Under the pieces are notes generated by a model, which saw nothing but the letters and a program-made list of their open reading frames with translations, did not search any database and was not told the origin of the DNA. Made by a program: the position numbers and the translations under genes. A stretch of 32,066 bases of DNA from Campylobacterota bacterium (GTDB lineage: Bacteria; Babelota; Babeliae; Babelales; Chromulinivoraceae). Position 1 is the stretch's first letter; each line of letters opens with the position of its first letter. Shown here one piece after another: positions 25,078 to 31,850 of this stretch. Location of the stretch: contig PBME01000013.1 of assembly GCA_002721975.1 (NCBI GenBank), positions 11,440 to 43,505 on the forward strand, given 5' to 3'.

Positions 25078-25278
25078 ATGAAAAAAGTGAACATAATTCC
25101 AGGGTGTATTACTTGTGGAACATGTGAATTTTTGGCGCCAGAAGTATTTGAAGTGCTTGATATAGCTTATGTTAAAGATAAAGTTGATTTTAAAAAATAT
25201 GAAAAAGAGATAAAAGAAGCTTGTAAAGCATGTCCGGTTGGGGTTATAAAATATAGTGAAAATAAAGAAAAACCGTAA
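25078..25278 (+). CDS. Single-cluster ferredoxin
   Basis: A 66-residue small ferredoxin with C10-I-T-C13-G-T-C16 and a distal C52-P, the ligand pattern of single [4Fe-4S] (or [3Fe-4S]) ferredoxins of the Thermotoga/Desulfovibrio type. C49 is an extra cysteine. The fold elements between (LAPEVFEV and a lysine-rich helix) are as expected. It carries electrons in the cytoplasm; the partner is not evident. AAGG lies 7 bases before the ATG, and the gene starts 49 bases after the M23 peptidase stop. Confidence 0.9.
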   Translation: MKKVNIIPGCITCGTCEFLAPEVFEVLDIAYVKDKVDFKKYEKEIKEACKACPVGVIKYSENKEKP

Positions 25279-25365
25279 AATCTTTATTAAAGTTGATTTT
25301 TGTAAAGTATTGCGATATTCTAAATTTGTAACTTTAAAAAGAATTATAAAAAAATCTACAAGCGT

Positions 25366-25416
25366 AACCTCCATTTCCCCTATCCGTGATATTTTATATC
25401 TGGGTGGGGGTTTTTA
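25366..25416 (+). terminator. Probable Rho-independent terminator after the ferredoxin gene
   Basis: AACCTCCA (25366-25373) pairs with TGGGGGTT (25405-25412, one G-U pair), enclosing a smaller GATAT/ATATC hairpin, and is followed by a T-rich stretch. The large inner loop makes it less certain than the others. Confidence 0.5.
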
Positions 25417-25444
25417 ATTTACTTACTTTTAAAGGCAAAAATAA

Positions 25445-26461
25445 ATGGAACGAAAAAGTCCAAATCGTTATTGTGGAAAATTTACTTGTGTTGATAACAC
25501 TGAGCATAAATGGTTATTTCCTGTTTTTAGAACATTATTACATTCATTAAAGGTATGTTTTTTTAACACATCGTTAAAAAAAGAAGTACAAAAACAATTT
25601 GTACAAAAGCCATCTTTTCCTCAACGATCACAAGAACCAAAAATTACGTGGTTAGGACATGCTACATTTTTAATTCAGATTGGTGGAAAAAACATTATTA
25701 CAGATCCTATTCTGGGTTCATTATCATTTGTTTTTCAACGATTGGTTCCTTCAGTTGTAACAGTCAAAGATTTGCCACCTATTGATTATATAGTTATTTC
25801 TCATAATCATTTAGATCATATGGACAGTAAAACGTTGCAAGATATTAAGCAGCAATCACCGTCGGTTAGAGTGCTTGTTCCTATGGGAGATAAAGCTTGG
25901 TTTGATTATCATAACTTTGTATATGCGTCAGAGCATTTATGGTGGGATGAAATTATAGACCCATTTGTTAAAGATTTAAAGTTTACATTTTTACCAGCTA
26001 ATCATTGGTCACAGCGAACATTGTTTGATAAAAATAAATCGTTGTGGGGTAGTTGGATGATTCAATTAGGTGATTATAAAATTTATTTTGCAGGTGATAC
26101 AAGTTGGGGTAATCATTTTGAACAAATTGGACAAGAATTTCAAAATATTGATATTGCTTGTATGCCGATTGCTCCAGGTGAGCCACGTAAGTGGATGAAA
26201 GATAGTCATATTGATGCACGTGAAGCAGTCAAAGCTTTTATTAAATTAAAAGCAAGAATATTTATCCCTATGCATTGGGGTACTTTTCATTTAGGTTTAG
26301 ATAATTTTTATACGCCGATTAATTTGTTAAAACAATCATGGCAAGAATTTATGTCAGAATTATCTTCAAAAGAGTTGAGGTTGTTAAAATTTGGTGAATT
26401 AGTGACAGATGTTCGTTATAAATTTATTTCTACCATTAAGTCTGTTCAAAAAGCAGTATAA
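25445..26461 (+). CDS. MBL-fold metallohydrolase (NAPE-PLD / UlaG-like)
   Basis: A 338-residue metallo-beta-lactamase-fold protein. The domain starts near residue 65 with ITWLGHATFLIQIGGKNIIT. It has the metal-binding HNHLDH (H120, H122, D124, H125), a histidine in PANHWSQRT, D218 in FAGDTSWG and H277 in PMHWGTFH. This combination is closest to the N-acyl-phosphatidylethanolamine phospholipase D-like branch, so a phosphodiesterase acting on lipid or nucleotide is plausible. No signal peptide is evident, so a cytoplasmic or membrane-associated location is inferred. AAAGG precedes the ATG. Confidence 0.88.
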   Translation: MERKSPNRYCGKFTCVDNTEHKWLFPVFRTLLHSLKVCFFNTSLKKEVQKQFVQKPSFPQRSQEPKITWLGHATFLIQIGGKNIITDPILGSLSFVFQRLVPSVVTVKDLPPIDYIVISHNHLDHMDSKTLQDIKQQSPSVRVLVPMGDKAWFDYHNFVYASEHLWWDEIIDPFVKDLKFTFLPANHWSQRTLFDKNKSLWGSWMIQLGDYKIYFAGDTSWGNHFEQIGQEFQNIDIACMPIAPGEPRKWMKDSHIDAREAVKAFIKLKARIFIPMHWGTFHLGLDNFYTPINLLKQSWQEFMSELSSKELRLLKFGELVTDVRYKFISTIKSVQKAV

Positions 26462-26462
26462 T

Positions 26463-26493
26463 AAAATAGGACTGATACTTTCAGTCCTATTTT
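26463..26493. terminator. Bidirectional Rho-independent terminator
   Basis: A perfect 13-bp stem (26463-26475 with 26481-26493), a 5-base loop, and A-rich and T-rich outer ends. It separates the plus-strand metallohydrolase gene from the end of the minus-strand ATP synthase-cysteine synthase operon. Confidence 0.9.
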
Positions 26494-26534
26494 CTATCTA
26501 ATAGTATATGTTTATCATGTAAGTGATATGTATA

Positions 26535-26720
26535 TTATAATGCTGGTGGAAGAACATCTAATAATGTTACTTCTTTATTTTGTTCGTCTTGAGAGTGCGC
26601 TTTACAGCGACATGGATTAGCTTTTGCTTGTTGAATCAAAGGCTCAAAGTCTTCTGTTTTAAAATATCCAGCAACATTATTTTTGTTCAATAGTCCATAT
26701 TGCTTGAGCAATAGATGCAA
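26535..26720 (-). pseudogene. Frameshifted C-terminal tail of the exported protein gene
   Basis: An open frame with no ATG and no ribosome binding site that continues the gene at 26677-27138 in the next frame. Skipping one A in the five-A run (26680-26684) joins the two as TIEQ-NNVAGYFKTEDFE and adds 48 residues ending VTLLDVLPPAL. The tail has a CRCKAHSQDEQNKE stretch with two cysteines. Either a recent one-base insertion, a sequencing error, or slippage on the A run. Confidence 0.6.
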
Positions 26721-27138
26721 TATCAGGTTCAGTATTATTTTTGTTTTCGGCTAATATTTCTTTTAACTTGTTTTGTAATTCTTGTAATGTCATGCGTTTT
26801 TCTGCAAGCAGAGCAGAAGTTTTTTCTGTATTAAAAAAAGAGTAATTGTTGTCATGTAATACTTTTAATACATCACGATAACAAGCTATTTCTTTCACTA
26901 TCAAAGATTCGCTCGTATTTAAGCTGGGATAAATCCTAGTAGAGGAATTATCATGTACGCTTTTGTTAAATTCTTGATGTTCTTTAGATTGGTTTTGAAG
27001 CGTTGTTTGAGACAATGTTTTTGTACAGTTGTCTGTTGTGCTTGTTTCAAAAATAGTAATTAAACTGTTTTTTGTATTATCAGAAGTATATAGTACTGTT
27101 TGAGTTAAAAGGGTATACATAATAATTTTAAACTTCAT
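26677..27138 (-). CDS. Exported protein of unknown function, apparently truncated by a frameshift
   Basis: A 153-residue product with a short N-terminal signal peptide (MKFKIIMYTLLTQTVLYTS) and a threonine/serine/asparagine-rich middle. Helical, charged segments follow (LTLQEL-type, KRMTLQELQNKLKEILAENK). No family is recognised. The gene ends prematurely at TAA after IEQK; the reading frame that follows one base later carries 48 more sensible residues (see the tail entry). The intact protein would be about 200 residues. AAGGAG precedes the ATG, 28 bases after the cysteine synthase stop, so it is the last gene of that operon. Confidence 0.6.
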   Translation of the reverse strand: MKFKIIMYTLLTQTVLYTSDNTKNSLITIFETSTTDNCTKTLSQTTLQNQSKEHQEFNKSVHDNSSTRIYPSLNTSESLIVKEIACYRDVLKVLHDNNYSFFNTEKTSALLAEKRMTLQELQNKLKEILAENKNNTEPDIASIAQAIWTIEQK

Positions 27139-27166
27139 ATAACTCCTTAATTGTTATTATTTATTT

Positions 27167-28075
27167 TTAATACCAGTTTTTAGATAAATATGCTCGTCCA
27201 GAATCTCCGAATATTGCAACAGCAAGATCGTTAGGTTTCATACGATTTGCATACGAATGTGCAGCATGCGCTACAGCACCACTACTAGGTCCAATTAGTA
27301 AGCCAGTATTGCGTGCAAGGTATTGTAACATAGTAATGCCTTGTGTATCAGATACTTCCAGGAATTCATTAATAACATTTTCATCCAGTACCGGTGATGT
27401 AAAATCTATTCCCATTCCTTCAAGACAATAGGGTTTGGGGTTTCCGTTTGTAGCACGGTATGAATGATTTGAATCAATAGCAAATACTTTGATAGATGGA
27501 TTTTTTTCTTTGAGGTATGTTCCAACACCACTTACTGTTCCTCCTGTACCAGCTCCTGCAAAAAAATGAGTAATCTTCCCGTCAGTTTGCTTCCAAATTT
27601 CTGCACCAAGGCTGTGATAATGTGCATGTCGATTTTCAATATTGTAATATTGATTAGGCATAAATGAGTTAGGAGTATTTTTATGTAATTTGACAGCTTG
27701 TGCGTGATAGCTATTTGGATCTTCTAGTGTGTTTGTAGGTGGAAAGAGCTTTACTTGAGCTCCATATGCTTTAATAGTATTTATTTTTTCTACGCTACTT
27801 TTTTCAGAAGCACAAATAATGACAGGATATCCTTTTGCAGCACCAATCATAGACATAGCTATACCTTGATTTCCTGAAGAAGCGTCAATGATAGTCATGC
27901 CTGGTAAAAGACGACCACTTTTTTCTGCTTGTTCTATCATGTATGATGCAGATCGATCTTTAACGCTACCACCTGGATTAAGATATTCAAGTTTAGCAAA
28001 AACTTGTGTAGGCATTTCATGAAAAATTTTTACAAGAGGTGTGTTTCCAATAGATTTAATAAGATTTTGATACAC
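27167..28075 (-). CDS. cysK: Cysteine synthase (O-acetylserine sulfhydrylase family)
   Basis: The 302-residue protein is a fold-type II PLP enzyme. SIGNTPLVKI is near the start, the PLP lysine is K39 in GGSVKDR, SSGNQGIAMS lies near 66 (usually TSGNTG), GAGTGGTVSG is the phosphate-binding loop, and GPSSGA is near the C-terminus. The family makes cysteine from O-acetylserine and sulfide, or acts on related substrates (cystathionine beta-synthase-like). The T-to-Q change in the substrate loop may alter amino acid recognition. The start is GTG at 28075, supported by AAGGA 6 bases upstream. It sits 20 bases after the ATP synthase c gene, an unusual neighbour. A cysM-type assignment is equally possible. 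Confidence 0.88.
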   Translation of the reverse strand: MYQNLIKSIGNTPLVKIFHEMPTQVFAKLEYLNPGGSVKDRSASYMIEQAEKSGRLLPGMTIIDASSGNQGIAMSMIGAAKGYPVIICASEKSSVEKINTIKAYGAQVKLFPPTNTLEDPNSYHAQAVKLHKNTPNSFMPNQYYNIENRHAHYHSLGAEIWKQTDGKITHFFAGAGTGGTVSGVGTYLKEKNPSIKVFAIDSNHSYRATNGNPKPYCLEGMGIDFTSPVLDENVINEFLEVSDTQGITMLQYLARNTGLLIGPSSGAVAHAAHSYANRMKPNDLAVAIFGDSGRAYLSKNWY

Positions 28076-28095
28076 AAAAATTCCTTATATCGTAC

Positions 28096-29046
28096 TTATA
28101 CAGCAAAAAATATGAGTAGCATAGAAACAAGTAGTCCATAGATTGGAAATGTGTCTATCATAGCTAAAGCAATTAAAGCAGTTTTAGATAAAGATGAATA
28201 TTGCGGTAAATTATATGCTATTTGTTCACAGGTTGCGCCGCCTGTGCGTCCAGAGCTAAAGCCCGGTGCTAATGTTGATATGCCAATACATAATGCACTA
28301 CAAATCATAGCAAATGCTTTAAGAAAAGCTTGACCATCTATAGTAGTTGTTATAATTGTTAAGGATACAAGTAATGCAAAAATTAATGGTGTTTCAATCA
28401 TTGCTTCGCTAACAAATGTAAAAGTCATAATTTTACCAAATGCTTTTCTATTAAAGCCAACTACTTTACAAGCAGAATATGCAAACATGCTTAAACCAAT
28501 TGCAGGTCCTATAGAACCTAATCCAATGCTCAAACCTGTAGCAAATAATTGCATTGCTATCGGCAACGAAGTTGCTTGAGCGAGTTGTCCTTTGATAAGT
28601 AAGGCAATAATAAAACCAAACATGTTAGGTGTCATAATTAATGTTTGGGTAATAAGCATGATGTTTAAAATTTTATTGTTCATAAATGGTTGTCGTGCAA
28701 TTGATTGGCAAGCAGCTTGTGCAGGAGCAGATGACGCTATACCAACTGCAAGGCCTGAAAGACCAATCGCAAAGGCAATACCTGTTACGCTTAATGTGGT
28801 ATACAGATTAATTGGAATGCTTTTATCAATAATAAGCATAATAGATAAAACTGCACCTAAAATAGATGTTGTTTCTGTGATTGCAATGCCAATAATGCAT
28901 AATTTAGAAATGTTACTACTAGCGCTAGGTTGTGTTTGTAATGCTTGGATAGCTTTTTTGCCAATTAGTCCTTGTCCTATACCAGCGCCAATTGCTGAAA
29001 ATGCAACTGGTATTGCTACTGCAACATGATACAATAATTCAATCAT
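28096..29046 (-). CDS. atpE: F-type ATP synthase proteolipid (c) subunit with four fused hairpins
   Basis: A bacterial c subunit normally has about 80 residues and one two-helix hairpin. This 316-residue protein has eight hydrophobic segments forming four c-like hairpins (about 1-75, 80-150, 160-235, 240-316). Hairpin 1 has GIGQG (Q25) and AITETTSI (E58, T59), like the sodium-type site. Hairpin 2 keeps the polar loop ARQP but has Q134 where the ion-binding acid should be. Hairpin 3 has E214 (with E218) in SEAMIETP. Hairpin 4 has D298 in MIDTFPIYG. Three acids per four hairpins would be expected in the ring. It overlaps atpB by ATGA and lies directly downstream of it, the usual a-c order, which supports the assignment. 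The b, delta, alpha, gamma, beta and epsilon genes are not in the window. Confidence 0.9.
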   Translation of the reverse strand: MIELLYHVAVAIPVAFSAIGAGIGQGLIGKKAIQALQTQPSASSNISKLCIIGIAITETTSILGAVLSIMLIIDKSIPINLYTTLSVTGIAFAIGLSGLAVGIASSAPAQAACQSIARQPFMNNKILNIMLITQTLIMTPNMFGFIIALLIKGQLAQATSLPIAMQLFATGLSIGLGSIGPAIGLSMFAYSACKVVGFNRKAFGKIMTFTFVSEAMIETPLIFALLVSLTIITTTIDGQAFLKAFAMICSALCIGISTLAPGFSSGRTGGATCEQIAYNLPQYSSLSKTALIALAMIDTFPIYGLLVSMLLIFFAV

Positions 29047-29807
29047 GATTCTACCTTTGTATGAGATGCATCTTCTTGCTCTTCTTCGTGAACAATTTCC
29101 ATAGATAAGTATGTGAGTGTTAACATAGCAAATACAAATGCTTGAATAAGTCCTTCAAATATTCCAAATACGAAAAGCATACCAAGATTGATACCACTTA
29201 TTAATGCAAATGTTTGCAGTACGATAGAACTAGCAACAACTTTGCCATATAAACTGCTGATTATAAAACCTCCAAAAATATTTCCAAATAAACGAAAAGA
29301 TAACGAAATAACCGAGGTTACTTTACCAACAATGTGAAGAGGTAACATAATAAAAAAAGGTTCTACCAACTCTGCAAGATATGCTTTTAAGCCATTTACT
29401 TTTAAAGAATAGAATTGTACATAGAAAAATGAGATAAGTCCTAAAGCAAGAGTTGTATTTAAATCTTTTGTAGGTTCTTCAAACCATGGAAAAATTTGAA
29501 TTGTATTACATAGTAAGATAAACGTAAACAGCGAGAGTATGAATGATAAATGATTTACTGGTGCAGATTTTAAAGTTTGTTCCACAAGGTCTTTAAATCC
29601 ATAAACATATTGTAACGCAACATATCTTATAAGACTGCTTTCTTTATGTAAGCAACGATTGACTAAGATACTTGTTATTGTAATAAGCAGTAAGATGAAA
29701 AATGTGCTACTAACAGTATCTGCTTGAACTGTCCAGAAAGCATCATGTAATCCAAACTGAGCAAATGGTTTCCAAACGTGACCTTGTAGCATGTCATGAT
29801 TGTCCAT
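29043..29807 (-). CDS. atpB: F-type ATP synthase subunit a
   Basis: The 254-residue Fo stator subunit forms the ion half-channels beside the c ring. The essential arginine is R172 in SLSFRLFGNIFGGF. The conserved last helices read IQAFVFAMLTLTYLSMEIVH, and about six membrane segments are visible. Length is in the normal range. AAAGG lies directly before the ATG. Its TGA overlaps the start of the c subunit gene. It follows two small membrane protein genes, the place usually held by atpI or atpQR. Confidence 0.94.
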   Translation of the reverse strand: MDNHDMLQGHVWKPFAQFGLHDAFWTVQADTVSSTFFILLLITITSILVNRCLHKESSLIRYVALQYVYGFKDLVEQTLKSAPVNHLSFILSLFTFILLCNTIQIFPWFEEPTKDLNTTLALGLISFFYVQFYSLKVNGLKAYLAELVEPFFIMLPLHIVGKVTSVISLSFRLFGNIFGGFIISSLYGKVVASSIVLQTFALISGINLGMLFVFGIFEGLIQAFVFAMLTLTYLSMEIVHEEEQEDASHTKVES

Positions 29808-29825
29808 ATGACCTTTCTTTTTTCT

Positions 29826-30092
29826 TTATAATTTTTTATGCGTTATCATTATAGTTGTGTTTATATAAGATCCTAAAAATACTACTAACAAAAGTATAAG
29901 ATTGCTTTGGTTAAATTGCAATATACTATAGATAAAACTGATAAAAATAATGAATCTGATAATAGAAAAAACAATATCGATATGTGGTTTTTTATATATC
30001 CACCCGATATGTTTACCCAGAATTAAAAGAATTCCACAAAGAAACCCTGTAAAAGCACTTAAAAAAATTGAAGCATATATAGAATCAATCAT
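29826..30092 (-). CDS. Small three-helix membrane protein in the ATP synthase operon (AtpR/AtpI-like position)
   Basis: An 88-residue protein with three hydrophobic helices (about 5-27, 38-57, 62-82). An arginine lies within the second (FSIIRFIIFI) and histidines near the first loop. In N-type ATPase operons a three-helix protein with buried basic residues (AtpR) stands just before atpB. In ordinary operons AtpI stands there. The sequence itself is too short and variable for me to assign. Its ATG overlaps the stop of the preceding gene by one base (TAATG). It may help assemble or charge-balance the unusual c ring. Confidence 0.6.
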   Translation of the reverse strand: MIDSIYASIFLSAFTGFLCGILLILGKHIGWIYKKPHIDIVFSIIRFIIFISFIYSILQFNQSNLILLLVVFLGSYINTTIMITHKKL

Positions 30093-30295
30093 TATTTTTT
30101 ATTTCCAAATACAAATTCTTGTAAAAGTATGTATATGATTCTTAATGTAATTGCTCCAAGGATAATTTGCTCCCAAGTTACTGTTGCTAAAACACTTTTT
30201 TGTATTTTTATTGCAATTTCACCGTTAGTAAATAATAAAATTACAATAAGTAGAATACATAGTTTGTGTAATTCATTACGTTTTTTTTCATTCAT
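30092..30295 (-). CDS. Small two-helix membrane protein in the ATP synthase operon (AtpQ/AtpZ-like position)
   Basis: A 67-residue protein with a charged N-terminus, one helix around 12-31 and a second around 42-62. AAGGA precedes the ATG. It comes directly before the three-helix protein, matching the Q-R-B-E order of N-ATPase operons or an AtpZ/AtpI pair. No sequence signature decides between these. Translational overlap with the next gene supports a real coding sequence. Confidence 0.58.
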   Translation of the reverse strand: MNEKKRNELHKLCILLIVILLFTNGEIAIKIQKSVLATVTWEQIILGAITLRIIYILLQEFVFGNKK

Positions 30296-30305
30296 AGATA
30301 TCCTT

Positions 30306-31691
30306 TCAGTTTTTTTGATTCCAGTATTCAGAAATAATAGTATGCGATCCAGTAATCACCAATAGATCTTGTGGGTCGTGTAATTGTTTTGAAACACTAT
30401 GAAAAGCAACTTGAAAATTTTCGTATGTTGTTACTTTGATTTTTGCATGATGTGCAGATGTTAAAAATTTATCTATATTCCAAGAAGATGTTTTTATAGA
30501 AAGATTATCTGTAGTAGGTAAACAGAGTGTTAATGTGCCAGGATTTTTTTTGAAAAAGTAACGTATTGTTTTAATAAATTCATGGGGATTTAATTCATTG
30601 TTGTAAGCACTAACTATAAAAAAAATATTTTTAAAAGGTTGCTGATAGTTTAAAAGACGAATACCAAGTAATAAATTTTGTAAAGCATCTATGTTGTGAG
30701 CAGTATCTAACAAAACAGTACTTTGTTTTTGTTTGATAATTTGAAAACGATTAGGAATGCTTGTAGAGACATGGTTCCAAAAGTATTCGATAGTATTGTT
30801 TGTAGGTTGCTTTAATAATTGTTGCTTTGCTGTAAGGCGTGGCCTACCGCGTTGTTTCTTAGAAGTGCGCAACAAGCTATTTTTATTAACAGGTTGATGC
30901 TTTAGTGCTGTTTCTATATATGTTTGAGCAATCCGCTCAGCAAGAGCTGCGCAACGTCCATGTAGCTGTTCGTAAGGATATGGTAACGGAGCTAGTTTTC
31001 TTATAGGCATGATCCATTGACATGCAGACTCTTCTGTTAAAGTTGCAATTTTGTGTAGTAAAATTTTGCTTTGATCGCCAGATGTAACATAGGTTTGAGG
31101 CTTAATATCTTTAAAAAAAGATTTTATAACTTCATTTCTTTTGATTTCATCTGTTATAACAATTCTAGTAATACCAATAATTGTAGGAGCGCAGATGGTT
31201 GTTGGATCATATTCATCTAAATGTTGTTGTTCTAAAATAGCAACATCAACTTTTTTCTCTTGAAAATATAATAATGCCATAGTTGTTAATATTTCATGAG
31301 TTGAAGCATTAATGTTATCTTTTTTGATTGTGTTAATAACTTTATTGGCTAATTTTGTAAATGTTTCTTGGCATATTAAATTATTGTTATAAGAAAAGCG
31401 TTCGTTATAGGTATTAAAATGTGGTGAAGAAAAAACTCCAACAGTTAAATTTTCTGTTTTTAGTAGTTCTGTTAGATAATGAATCGTAGTACTTTTACCA
31501 CTTGTTCCTGTGATGGTAATTGTAGGAGTTTTGTGAGCAATGTTGCTAAAAACAGCATTTATTTGTTGCATGTTTTTAGCAGTAGAGGTTTTCCAATTAT
31601 TATCAAGGTAAGAAACAATCTCATCGTAATGTAACTGATGTTGATCTAAGTAACCTTGTTTTCTTTGTTTTTGCAATTCAGAATGTGGCAT
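30306..31691 (-). CDS. folC: Folylpolyglutamate/dihydrofolate synthase (Mur ligase family)
   Basis: The 461-residue product has the FolC-type P-loop ITGTSGKSTT (60-69), then VGVFSSPHFNTYNERF, the acidic ligand region ILEQQHLDEYDPT and, in the C-terminal domain, LLDTAHNIDALQ. FolC adds glutamate to folates or dihydropteroate with ATP. No other folate genes are present here, so glutamylation of salvaged folate is the modest reading. Between the central and C-terminal domains lies a basic insert with KKQRGRPRLTAKQQ, which resembles an AT-hook and is odd for this enzyme. It makes the protein about 35 residues longer than usual. GGAGAA precedes the ATG. It is the first gene of the operon with the Fo genes. 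Confidence 0.88.
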   Translation of the reverse strand: MPHSELQKQRKQGYLDQHQLHYDEIVSYLDNNWKTSTAKNMQQINAVFSNIAHKTPTITITGTSGKSTTIHYLTELLKTENLTVGVFSSPHFNTYNERFSYNNNLICQETFTKLANKVINTIKKDNINASTHEILTTMALLYFQEKKVDVAILEQQHLDEYDPTTICAPTIIGITRIVITDEIKRNEVIKSFFKDIKPQTYVTSGDQSKILLHKIATLTEESACQWIMPIRKLAPLPYPYEQLHGRCAALAERIAQTYIETALKHQPVNKNSLLRTSKKQRGRPRLTAKQQLLKQPTNNTIEYFWNHVSTSIPNRFQIIKQKQSTVLLDTAHNIDALQNLLLGIRLLNYQQPFKNIFFIVSAYNNELNPHEFIKTIRYFFKKNPGTLTLCLPTTDNLSIKTSSWNIDKFLTSAHHAKIKVTTYENFQVAFHSVSKQLHDPQDLLVITGSHTIISEYWNQKN

Positions 31692-31728
31692 TGTAAGGTT
31701 CTCCGCCTGTATTTAATATCTGAAGAAA

Positions 31729-31734
31729 ATTATA
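31729..31734 (-). promoter_or_regulatory. Candidate -10 element of the folC-atp operon
   Basis: TATAAT on the minus strand, 37 bases before the folC ATG. The -35 region is AT-rich without a good hexamer. Confidence 0.35.
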
Positions 31735-31773
31735 GATGATGAAGTAAAATTTTTAATTTGTTATAAACTATAG

Positions 31774-31801
31774 TTGAGTGGGGTAAATGTCAATTTATAA
31801 C
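31774..31801 (+). promoter_or_regulatory. Candidate promoter of the TsaC/Sua5 gene
   Basis: TTGAGT (31774-31779), 16-base spacer, TATAAC (31796-31801), about 50 bases before the ATG at 31851. The 16-base spacer matches the other promoters read in this window. Confidence 0.4.
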
Positions 31802-31850
31802 TCAAGTAAAAAAACAGATTTTTTTTCATTATTAAAGGGATATTATCACT

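Noticed and set aside
25054-25374. Minus-strand open frame covering the ferredoxin gene
   Set aside because: The sense strand encodes a clear ferredoxin with a ribosome binding site; the antisense frame is low-complexity phenylalanine-rich shadow.
28592-29029. Long antisense open frame across the c subunit gene
   Set aside because: It is a mirror of the alanine/isoleucine-rich coding strand; it has no start signal and the sense frame matches a known family with correct neighbours.
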